Positions 1 to 5,280 of a stretch of 5,656 bases of DNA are shown in pieces; within the stretch, counting starts at the first letter, position 1; each line of letters starts with the position of its first letter. Source of the stretch: an uncultured Erythrobacter sp. (GTDB taxonomy: Bacteria > Pseudomonadota > Alphaproteobacteria > Sphingomonadales > Sphingomonadaceae). The position numbers and the translations under genes were made by a program. The stretch covers positions 1 through 5,656 of the forward strand of contig CAMYIQ010000182.1 in NCBI GenBank assembly GCA_947258465.1, in the 5' to 3' direction. The notes beneath the pieces were generated by a model that saw only the letters and a list, made by a program, of their open reading frames with translations, made no database searches and was not told where the DNA came from.

Positions 1-1427
1 GATTGTGGGAAGAAGCGGGCCATGGCGGACGTCCCCGCTACGATCCGCCCGAAATGCTGACCGCCGACCTTGCGCCGTTGGTGCTGGCGCTCGCACAATG
101 GGGGAGCACCGACCCCGCGGAGCTGGCATGGCTCGATCCGCCGCCCGCCGCGTCGGTCGGCGCGGCGCAGCAGACATTGTCGGCGTTGGCAGCGCTCGAT
201 GCGGATGGCCGGATCACCGAGCGCGGGAGAAAGCTCGCACAACTCCCGCTCGACCCGCAGGGAGCGGCGACCGTACTGTTCGGTTCCGAGAATGGGGCGG
301 CCGATCAGGCGGCGCGGATCGCCCTGTTGTTGCAGGAGCGCGGGCTTGGCGGGCGGGGCGACGATCTCGAAGCGCGCCTGTCTCGCTGGAATGCCGATCG
401 CGGGGCGAGGGCGGAAGCGAGTCGGAAGCTGGCCGGGCGCTGGGCGAAACGTGCCCGGGCACTTGCCGATAACCGGCAATCGACCACGCTGCCTTCACCC
501 GGAATACTGCTCGCGGCCGGGCGTCCGGAGTTCATCGCCAAGCGCCGTGACAAAGCGGGAGAGAATTGGGTCGCTGCCGGTGGGCGCGGTTTCGCGCTCG
601 ACCCTGCATCGCCCCTGGCGCGGGCGGAGTTTCTGGTTATCGGCGATGCGCAGGGGCAGGCGAAAGGCGCGCGGATTACCTCGGCTATCGCGCTCGAGGA
701 AATCGATATCGAACGATGGCTGCCCGACCGGATCGAGCGCAGGCAGGTGCTCCGCTGGACCGGAGAGCGCGCCGAGGCGCTGCTCGAACGCAGGCTCGGC
801 GCGATCACGCTTGCGCGTGGGCCGGACCCCGCGCCCGATCCCCAGGCAATTGTGGATATGCTTGTGGAAAAGGCGCTGGAAAACCCGGCAAAATTGCTTC
901 CTGCCGAGTTGCTGGCTCGCGCGCGTTTCGCCGGCGTCGAGGGGCTGACAGGCGCAGGGCTGGCAGACACCGCGGAGGTCTGGCTGGCGCCCCTGCTGCA
1001 AGGTCGGCGTGATCTCGGCCTATCCCAGGGAAAACTGGTCGATGCTCTGCTGGGTCAAATCGACTGGGACAGCCGCCAGCGGCTCGACCGGCTGGCGCCG
1101 CGCGAATTCACCTCGCCCGCGGGCACGAGGCACCGTATCGATTATACCGGCGACGATGCCCCCAGCGTCGAAGTGCGCGTACAGGCGCTGTTCGGGCTGG
1201 AGCGGCACCCGATGGTCGGCGACACGCCGCTTTTGCTAAAGCTCACCAATCCCGCCGGGCGTCCGATCCAGTCGACTCGCGACCTGCCCGGTTTTTGGCG
1301 GGGAAGCTGGGCGGATGTGCGCAAGGATATGAAGGGCCGGTACCCGAAACACCGCTGGCCCGAGGAACCTTGGGCGGAAAAGCCCAGTTTGAAAACGAAG
1401 AACGCCTTTTCACGTTCGGAAGGTTGA
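1..1427 (+). CDS. hrpB: ATP-dependent helicase HrpB, C-terminal part (5' end outside window)
   Basis: This is the last ~474 residues of a DEAH-box RNA helicase of the HrpB family. The E. coli protein is about 809 residues, so the two RecA-like helicase domains lie upstream of the window. The first visible residues are LWEEAGHGGRPRY. The two bases before them fit an Arg codon, giving the RLW(E/S)E motif found where the second helicase domain passes into the HA2 (helicase-associated) region. HA2-like sequence follows (about residues 20-110). The end is the HrpB-specific C-terminal domain, with FWRGSW (about 431-436) and GRYPKHRW (about 445-452), very close to the E. coli C-terminus. The frame is open with no lesions and ends in TGA. 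HrpB is an ATP-dependent helicase by family; its physiological role is poorly defined in most bacteria, and it acts in the cytoplasm. The TTG at position 3 is only a codon inside the gene, not the start. Family assignment is secure. Confidence 0.96.
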   Translation, partial: LWEEAGHGGRPRYDPPEMLTADLAPLVLALAQWGSTDPAELAWLDPPPAASVGAAQQTLSALAALDADGRITERGRKLAQLPLDPQGAATVLFGSENGAADQAARIALLLQERGLGGRGDDLEARLSRWNADRGARAEASRKLAGRWAKRARALADNRQSTTLPSPGILLAAGRPEFIAKRRDKAGENWVAAGGRGFALDPASPLARAEFLVIGDAQGQAKGARITSAIALEEIDIERWLPDRIERRQVLRWTGERAEALLERRLGAITLARGPDPAPDPQAIVDMLVEKALENPAKLLPAELLARARFAGVEGLTGAGLADTAEVWLAPLLQGRRDLGLSQGKLVDALLGQIDWDSRQRLDRLAPREFTSPAGTRHRIDYTGDDAPSVEVRVQALFGLERHPMVGDTPLLLKLTNPAGRPIQSTRDLPGFWRGSWADVRKDMKGRYPKHRWPEEPWAEKPSLKTKNAFSRSEG

Positions 1428-1443
1428 ATTACAGGCTAGTTTC

Positions 1444-1722
1444 ATGACCGCGAGAATCTACCAGCGACCGAAAAACGCCATGCAATCGGGCAAGGCCCGC
1501 ACCGACGAATGGGTGCTCGAATTCGAGCAGTCCGAAGCGCGCCACGCCGATCCCCTTATGGGCTGGACGGGCAGCGGTGATACCCAGACGCAGGTCTTGC
1601 TGACCTTCCCGAGCAAGGATGAGGCGAAGGCCTATGCCGAAAAATATGGCGTATCTGCCCGTGTGCACGCGCCGCCCCCGAAGAGCCTCAAGCTCCAGGC
1701 TTACTCCGATAATTTTCGGTAG
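1444..1722 (+). CDS. NDUFS4-like NADH dehydrogenase (complex I) accessory subunit
   Basis: A 92-residue protein of the 'ETC complex I subunit conserved region' family, the bacterial relative of mitochondrial NDUFS4 (18 kDa subunit). Family motifs run the whole length: ARIYQRPKNAMQSGKA at the N-terminus (3-18), EWVLEFE (22-28), DPLMGWTGSGDT (36-47), SKDEAKAYAEKYG (57-69) and a QAYSDNF C-terminus (85-91), which matches the SYADNF/SYGANF end of the family. It has no signal peptide or membrane segment, so it is expected to be a peripheral subunit on the cytoplasmic arm of complex I. In alphaproteobacteria this subunit is typically encoded away from the nuo operon, and here it follows hrpB by 16 bp, so co-transcription is possible. 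The ATG is the natural start for the full conserved N-terminus, although the preceding Shine-Dalgarno is weak. A palindromic repeat begins at the stop codon and may serve as its 3' end. Confidence 0.93.
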   Translation: MTARIYQRPKNAMQSGKARTDEWVLEFEQSEARHADPLMGWTGSGDTQTQVLLTFPSKDEAKAYAEKYGVSARVHAPPPKSLKLQAYSDNFR

Positions 1723-1814
1723 CTCTTAGTCATTGCGAGGAGCCGTAAGGCGACACGGCAATCCGGTAAGCACAGGACTGGATTGCTTCGCCTTGCTCGC
1801 AATGACTGAGAGCT
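1721..1814. repeat. Interspersed palindromic repeat element (TCATTGCGAG type)
   Basis: A 94-bp imperfect palindrome. The outer arms 1721-1739 and 1796-1814 pair over 19 bp with one G-U pair; the core TCATTGCGAG / CTCGCAATGA is perfect. A second arm pairs AAGGCGA (from 1747) with TCGCCTT (before 1796). An inner arm, 1758-1767 with 1777-1786 (GCAATCCGGT / ACTGGATTGC, one G-U), closes a 9-base loop. The left half carries extra bases, so the element is asymmetric. From general knowledge, elements with this TCATTGCGAG...CTCGCAATGA signature are dispersed through many alphaproteobacterial genomes; I cannot count copies here. The left arm overlaps the last two bases of the complex I gene's TAG stop. 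In RNA it would form a long hairpin, which could end or stabilise that transcript, but no clear U-tract follows. Confidence 0.8.
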
Positions 1815-1842
1815 TGAAACTGTGCCAACATACCGCCATATG
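1814..1842 (+). promoter_or_regulatory. Candidate promoter of the SRP RNA gene
   Basis: TTGAAA at 1814-1819 resembles a -35 box (4-5 of 6). It is followed after 17 bases by CATATG at 1837-1842, a weak -10 box (3 of 6). Transcription from this pair would start around 1849-1850, exactly where the terminal helix of the SRP RNA begins. That agreement is the main support. The -35 box touches the outer arm of the palindromic repeat, so the repeat may have supplied part of the promoter. Confidence 0.4.
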
Positions 1843-1847
1843 GCGCT

Positions 1848-1940
1848 TCGGGAGTCGGTCGGACGTTAGCGTTCGCTCACCGGGTCAGGTCCGGAAGGAA
1901 GCAGCCCAGGTGGATTGCGGCGGGTCGGCCGGCTCCTTAT
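1848..1940 (+). ncRNA. ffs: Signal recognition particle RNA, small bacterial (4.5S) type
   Basis: The RNA part of the signal recognition particle. With Ffh protein it binds signal sequences of nascent membrane proteins and docks with FtsY. The SRP domain IV signature lies at 1883-1906: GGTCAGGTCC, the GGAA tetraloop, then GGAAGCAGCC, as in E. coli 4.5S RNA. The flanks close the rod: 1851-1862 pairs with 1925-1936 over 12 bp including three G-U pairs. The total of about 90 nt fits the short SRP RNA of alphaproteobacteria, without an Alu domain. Exact ends are not visible; I set them a few bases outside the terminal helix. No U-rich terminator follows. The frame open across this locus from 1733 is not a gene. 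The next gene's ATG is only about 10 bases downstream. Confidence 0.95.
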
Positions 1941-1949
1941 ACCCCTCAC

Positions 1950-2423
1950 ATGACTGACGAAACGCGTGTTGTGGCAAGCCGCTGGGCTACCCCGTTCGAG
2001 AGCGTCGACCCCGACCGTCTGCATCTCTTGCGTGTGAACTACCCGTCAGAGGCCTTCGTGACCTACGCCGACGGCTCCCACTTCGATTTCTCGGATTTTT
2101 CGACTGTTCACGATGAGAGCGAAATAACAGTCTTCAATGAGGTCGACGGGAAGGTTTATCGGATTCGATCCGATGCCAACACTGTTCGGATCCATGATGA
2201 ACGTGATCTCGAGCAAATTGATGTTTGGGAGGACGAAACCGGAACTGCCACATGCAGGCTCACCGGTTCTGAATTGCAGCGCTCTCTCAGCGCATTCATG
2301 AACGGTGATCGACCTTCCCATCTACTGATTACCGGAAATGACTGCGTCGAATTTTTGTGTGTGAATGAGCCTCAGATCGACGTCGTCGGAACTATCGAGG
2401 CGACGCGCACATCTTTCCACTGA
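1950..2423 (+). CDS. Hypothetical acidic protein, 157 residues, low-GC
   Basis: I do not recognise this protein. It is strongly acidic (many Asp and Glu), has no signal peptide or membrane segment, and alternates short hydrophobic strands with polar turns (for example AFVTYADGSHFDFSDF at 35-50, VDGKVYRIRSD at 65-75, HLLITGNDCVEFLCV at 124-138), which suggests a small cytoplasmic beta-rich fold. Two cysteines (132, 137) sit close together near the C-terminus; a third is Cys102. Codon choice looks like real coding sequence, but sampled stretches are about 48-50% GC against about 62-68% in hrpB and dnaX, and third positions are less GC-rich, which suggests acquisition by transfer. The ATG at 1950 lies directly behind ffs without a Shine-Dalgarno, so translation may be inefficient or start further in (for example GTG near 2034). 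It could be a small accessory or immunity-type protein, but nothing in the sequence proves that. Confidence 0.72.
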   Translation: MTDETRVVASRWATPFESVDPDRLHLLRVNYPSEAFVTYADGSHFDFSDFSTVHDESEITVFNEVDGKVYRIRSDANTVRIHDERDLEQIDVWEDETGTATCRLTGSELQRSLSAFMNGDRPSHLLITGNDCVEFLCVNEPQIDVVGTIEATRTSFH

Positions 2424-2430
2424 CCACACC

Positions 2431-2461
2431 ATGACATTCGGCGTCCCTGCGCCTACCTAAT
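2431..2461 (+). promoter_or_regulatory. Candidate dnaX promoter, possibly giving a leaderless mRNA
   Basis: ATGACA at 2431-2436 matches five of six -35 positions. CCTAAT at 2456-2461 matches four of six -10 positions. The 19-base spacer is longer than ideal. Transcription would start at about 2467-2468, on the dnaX ATG itself, and no Shine-Dalgarno precedes that ATG. Both facts fit a leaderless transcript, but the boxes are only moderate matches. Confidence 0.3.
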
Positions 2462-2466
2462 CGGAC

Positions 2467-4290
2467 ATGGGTGATTCACCGAAGAATTCTGACAGCCTTC
2501 CTTGGGAGGCCGACGCGCAGGACGATGCGCCGACTGCCGCCGAGCTAGAGGCGGCGGGGCAGAACTCGATGTTCGGCGATGCGTCGGAACCTGCGCCTGC
2601 TGCACCCGCAGAGTCCGAGGCCCCAAAGCCTGCTCCCGTCGAGACCCAAGCCGCGCCTCCCGCCACCGATCCCGCGCAGCCCTATCGCGTGCTGGCTCGC
2701 AAGTACCGGCCGCAAACCTTTGCCGAACTGATCGGCCAGGAAGCGATGGTGCGCACGCTGGCCAATGCCATCGCCCGCGACCGGCTGGCACATGCCTTTC
2801 TGATGACCGGCGTGCGCGGGGTCGGGAAGACCTCGACCGCGCGCCTGATCGCCAAGGCGCTCAACTGCATCGGGCCGGATGGGCAGGGTGGCCCGACAAT
2901 CAGCCCCTGCGGGGAATGCGAGCCATGCCGTGCGATCGCGGAAGGCCGCCATATCGACGTGATCGAGATGGATGCCGCGAGCCACACGGGCGTCGACGAT
3001 GTGCGCGAGATCATCGAAGCGGTGCGTTATGCGGCGGTTTCGGCACGCTACAAAATCTATATCATCGACGAAGTTCACATGCTGTCGCGCAATGCGTTCA
3101 ACGCGTTGCTCAAAACGCTGGAAGAACCGCCCGCGCATGTGAAGCTTTTGTTCGCGACGACCGAGGTCGAGAAGCTGCCCGTCACGGTTCTCAGCCGCAC
3201 GCAGCGTTTCGATCTGCGGCGCATTCCGGTCGAATTGCTCGAGAGCCATTTCGCCGAAATCTGCCGCAAGGAAGGTGTCGAGGCCGATGCCGAAGCGCTG
3301 CATATCGTGGCCAATGCGGCCGAGGGTTCGGTCCGCGATGGACTGTCGATCCTCGATCAGGCGATCGCCCATGCCGATCTGGATACGGAAGGCAAAGTCA
3401 CCGCGGAGCGTGTGCGCGACATGCTTGGCCTTGCAGACAAGGGTGCACAGCGTAGGCTCTTCGCGCATATTCTGGGGGGCGAGGGCAAGGCGCTTCTCGA
3501 CGCGATCGACGAGCAGTATGCGCTGGGCGTCGAGCCTCTGGCGCTTATGCGCGCCCAGATGGACCTGGCTCACCGTATCACTGTAGCGCAGGTTTCTGGC
3601 AGCGAACCCGAGGGAGTCAGCCCCGACGAACGCGGCCAGCTTGCGGACTGGGCCAGCCGCGTCCCGGTGGCGCAATTGCACCGCCTGTGGCAGTTGCTGC
3701 TGAAGGGACATGAAGAGGTCCGCATAGCGCCCGATCCCCTGGTCGCATTGCGTATGGCGCTGTTGCGCACCCTGCATGCCGGACAGATGCCCGACCCCGG
3801 CAGGCTCGCGAAGAAAATCGAAGCGCTGGCCGAGGCGGGGCCCGTGCCCGCGCCGGCGGGATCGGATACCGTGCCCGGCGATACGCCGCGGGCGTCACTC
3901 GATTGGGAGCGCCTTGTCGAGGCAATTGACGCATCCGGCCTGATGCAGGAAGCCAGCATCATGCGCTTGCAAGTGCGTGTGGTCGAACTCGAGGATGGCG
4001 TGTTGCGATACGGGCGCGACGCCAAGTTTTCGGACGATATCGCTCCTGTGCTGAAAGAAACGCTGCACCGCCACACTGGCAAGCGCTGGACGGTGGAAGA
4101 AGTGTCCGGCGGGGTTGGACAGCCGTCGCTGGTCGAGGTGCAGCAGGCGGAGCGTGAAGCCGCTGCCGCTGCCACACGTGCGCATCCGCTGGTAAAGGCC
4201 GCCTTCGACGCCTTTCCCGATGCCGAATTGATCGAAGACGACGGCGCACCCCCCAAGCGCCGCGAAATACCATGGAGTAGAAAAGCATGA
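2467..4290 (+). CDS. dnaX: DNA polymerase III subunit gamma/tau (clamp loader)
   Basis: The ATPase subunit of the clamp loader that opens the beta sliding clamp and, as tau, ties polymerase cores and DnaB helicase together at the fork. 607 residues. Residues 1-70 are a low-complexity Ala/Pro/Glu-rich extension; the conserved start is about YRVLARKYRP (73-82). AAA+ features follow in order: Walker A GVRGVGKT (115-122), four zinc-binding cysteines (134, 148, 151, 154), Walker B IYIIDE (197-202), sensor 1 around FATT (229-232), arginine-finger motif SRTQRF (243-248; E. coli has SRC, so Thr replaces Cys), and sensor 2 GSVRDGLSILDQ (287-298). Domain III and a tau-specific tail fill the rest to residue 607. 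No clear E. coli-type frameshift signal is seen; in Caulobacter a shorter form arises by ClpXP processing, which could also apply here. The stop overlaps the next start (ATGA), coupling it to ybaB. The start lacks a Shine-Dalgarno; a later start inside the N-terminal extension cannot be excluded. Confidence 0.97.
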   Translation: MGDSPKNSDSLPWEADAQDDAPTAAELEAAGQNSMFGDASEPAPAAPAESEAPKPAPVETQAAPPATDPAQPYRVLARKYRPQTFAELIGQEAMVRTLANAIARDRLAHAFLMTGVRGVGKTSTARLIAKALNCIGPDGQGGPTISPCGECEPCRAIAEGRHIDVIEMDAASHTGVDDVREIIEAVRYAAVSARYKIYIIDEVHMLSRNAFNALLKTLEEPPAHVKLLFATTEVEKLPVTVLSRTQRFDLRRIPVELLESHFAEICRKEGVEADAEALHIVANAAEGSVRDGLSILDQAIAHADLDTEGKVTAERVRDMLGLADKGAQRRLFAHILGGEGKALLDAIDEQYALGVEPLALMRAQMDLAHRITVAQVSGSEPEGVSPDERGQLADWASRVPVAQLHRLWQLLLKGHEEVRIAPDPLVALRMALLRTLHAGQMPDPGRLAKKIEALAEAGPVPAPAGSDTVPGDTPRASLDWERLVEAIDASGLMQEASIMRLQVRVVELEDGVLRYGRDAKFSDDIAPVLKETLHRHTGKRWTVEEVSGGVGQPSLVEVQQAEREAAAAATRAHPLVKAAFDAFPDAELIEDDGAPPKRREIPWSRKA

Positions 4291-4622
4291 ACATGGAAGA
4301 GATGCTCGCGCAGGCTCAGAAGGCTGCGGAAACCATTCAAAAACAGATGGGCGATGCCCAGGCAAAGCTTGACGAAATCGAAGTGGAAGGGACGGCCGGA
4401 GGTGGCCTCGTCAAGGTGCGTGCCAGCGCGCGCGGCCGTATCATCGGAGTGTCGATCGACGAAAGCTTGATGAAGCCCGAAGAGAAGCAGATCGTCGAAG
4501 ATCTCGTGACGGCGGCGTTCAACGATGCGCGCGATCGGGCAGACCGCGTATCGGGCGAAGAAATGGCCAAGATCCAGCAGGATGTCGGCCTGCCGCCGGG
4601 GTTCAAGCTTCCCGGCATGTGA
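4287..4622 (+). CDS. ybaB: YbaB/EbfC family nucleoid-associated DNA-binding protein
   Basis: A 111-residue protein of the YbaB/EbfC family: small dimeric DNA-binding proteins, nucleoid-associated, commonly encoded right after dnaX. The N-terminal helix MNMEEMLAQAQKAAETIQKQM (1-21) has the family's Met/Gln-rich coiled-coil character. The central strands EVEGTAGGGLVKVRASARGRIIGVSID (32-58) contain the conserved GTAGGGLVKV core. The end, GLPPGFKLPGM (101-111), is the usual family C-terminus. Length fits the family. The ATG overlaps the dnaX stop by four bases, and GGAG at 4274-4277 lies nine bases ahead, supporting this start over the ATG at 4293. dnaX and ybaB are therefore one transcription unit. 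recR, which often comes next in other bacteria, is absent from the following ~660 bases. Confidence 0.95.
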   Translation: MNMEEMLAQAQKAAETIQKQMGDAQAKLDEIEVEGTAGGGLVKVRASARGRIIGVSIDESLMKPEEKQIVEDLVTAAFNDARDRADRVSGEEMAKIQQDVGLPPGFKLPGM

Positions 4623-4852
4623 GGCGGCAGGGGTGGCTGAGGCTGCAAGTCTGTGAGAATAGGCAGCCCGCTTCACCTCGCCCCGAATACTGCGCCGTTC
4701 CAAAACGCCACGCATATCGATTTCGCGTGCGCCCGCCTCGCGGTTCGCGGTCTTTCTCGCGTGGACATGGACCTTGCATTCATGCGGTGGGCATGCAGCG
4801 ATGCATGCGCAGGGCGCCGGGGAGTTTCGTCTCCTATGAAACCACAGGAATG
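4623..4852. other. Intergenic stretch after ybaB, no gene seen
   Basis: I see no convincing coding sequence on either strand. Open frames here give peptides without recognisable motifs and without a ribosome binding site. There is a weak inverted repeat GGCTGC / GCAGCC at 4641-4646 and 4663-4668 with a 16-base loop, not followed by a U-tract; it is at best a poor terminator for dnaX-ybaB. A GCATGC...GCATGC pair lies around 4790-4810. No recR sequence or remnant was recognised. Confidence 0.5.
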
Positions 4853-4885
4853 GCCGTCAGCATCCCGGTCCGAGATGCTGACGGC
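4853..4885. terminator. Perfect 12-bp hairpin between convergent genes
   Basis: GCCGTCAGCATC (4853-4864) and GATGCTGACGGC (4874-4885) are exact reverse complements separated by a 9-base loop. It lies between the end of ybaB (plus strand) and the end of the small minus-strand gene, whose stop is 12 bases away. The position suits a bidirectional transcription end, more closely for the minus-strand gene. Neither side has a U-tract, so it is not a classical intrinsic terminator. It could instead be a protein binding site or an RNA-stabilising structure. Confidence 0.45.
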
Positions 4886-4897
4886 TATATCCGCCCC

Positions 4898-5098
4898 CTA
4901 TGCGTTGCGCGGGTGAGGCTGGCGCTTGAACGCGAGATCGCGCTCTTCGTCGAAACGTCGCCATCCGTCCCGGGCATCGCGGATCAGAGGCGTCTCACAT
5001 CGTGTGCATTTCGTGCGAAAGTTCACCCCATCGTGCCAAACTCGGCGACGATTCACACGATGATTACTGATTCTGCATACCATCGAATCGAACATCAT
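4898..5098 (-). CDS. Small CxxC-motif hypothetical protein, 66 residues
   Basis: I do not know a name for this protein but judge it real. On the minus strand GGAG (complement of 5104-5107) is followed after five bases by ATG (5098) and after eight by a second ATG (5095); either may be the start, giving 66 or 65 residues. The C-terminal half has a compact motif-like pattern: FRTKCTRCETPLIRD (27-41), GWRRFDEERD (45-54), then a basic tail ending HPRNA. Cys31 and Cys34 form one CxxC knuckle, which could bind a metal as half of a zinc ribbon, perhaps as a dimer. The N-terminal ~20 residues are Arg-rich. There is no membrane segment. It is transcribed divergently from lon, sharing a ~180-bp upstream region, and convergently with ybaB. 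The same frame stays open upstream to 5287, but that part overlaps the lon start and looks non-coding. The function is unknown. Confidence 0.62.
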   Translation of the reverse strand: MMFDSMVCRISNHRVNRRRVWHDGVNFRTKCTRCETPLIRDARDGWRRFDEERDLAFKRQPHPRNA

Positions 5099-5212
5099 CC
5101 TGACTCCAAAAGGAAATTGATATTTCCTCGCCCCTCCGTCAGAGGTTAATAAATGATAATTATGCGATCCGGATTGTAATTTCGCGTCATCCACATGACT
5201 TTGGATGCTGGC
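5099..5212. promoter_or_regulatory. AT-rich divergent regulatory region between the small gene and lon
   Basis: An AT-rich island around 5108-5180 stands out from the GC-rich surroundings and lies between two divergent starts, so promoters for both directions are expected. It holds a 6-bp hairpin GGAAAT / ATTTCC (5112-5127, four-base loop), which would fall in the leader of the minus-strand gene just ahead of its ribosome binding site. GATAAT at 5155-5160 is -10-like on the plus strand but has no good -35 partner. A second inverted repeat, CATCCA / TGGATG, lies at 5188-5207. I cannot assign individual promoters with confidence. Confidence 0.35.
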
Positions 5213-5241
5213 GTTGCGCTGTGGGACAGGGCTCACCATAT
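5213..5241 (+). promoter_or_regulatory. Candidate heat-shock (RpoH/sigma-32) promoter of lon
   Basis: CACCATAT at 5234-5241 matches seven of eight positions of the sigma-32 -10 consensus CCCCATNT. GTTG at 5213-5216 matches the TTG core of the CTTG -35 box, and the 17 bases between fit the usual spacing. The start of transcription would be near 5248, leaving a leader of about 33 nt before the lon ATG. lon is a well-known sigma-32 target, which supports the call; the -35 box beyond TTG is poor. Confidence 0.4.
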
Positions 5242-5280
5242 TCCAGGCAATGGCCAGACCGGCCCCAATGGATTTGAGAC

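Noticed and set aside
1733..1957. A 74-codon plus-strand frame across the palindrome and ffs
   Set aside because: It translates a repeat and a structured RNA gene; no ribosome binding site and no protein motif.
2545..3777. A 410-codon open frame on the minus strand inside dnaX
   Set aside because: It is fully antisense to an intact, highly conserved dnaX; its protein is Arg/His/Gln-rich without motifs, as expected for a shadow frame in GC-rich DNA.
3805..3830. An A-rich stretch in dnaX (GCGAAGAAAATCG) as a possible frameshift site for making gamma
   Set aside because: It does not form an in-phase A AAA AAG or similar slippery heptamer, and I saw no strong downstream hairpin.
4625..4690. A GGGTGGCTGAGG stretch resembling the D-arm of a Ser/Leu tRNA
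   Set aside because: No T-arm GGTTCGAATCC-type sequence, no acceptor stem pairing and no proper anticodon arm.
3570..4715. A 381-codon open frame on the minus strand across dnaX and ybaB
   Set aside because: Antisense to two well-supported genes, with a Ser/Arg/Ala-rich product and no recognisable domain.
4619..5149. A 176-codon plus-strand frame between ybaB and lon, and a shorter one at 4653-4916
   Set aside because: Low-complexity, motif-free products without ribosome binding sites; the first runs antisense to the better supported small minus-strand gene.
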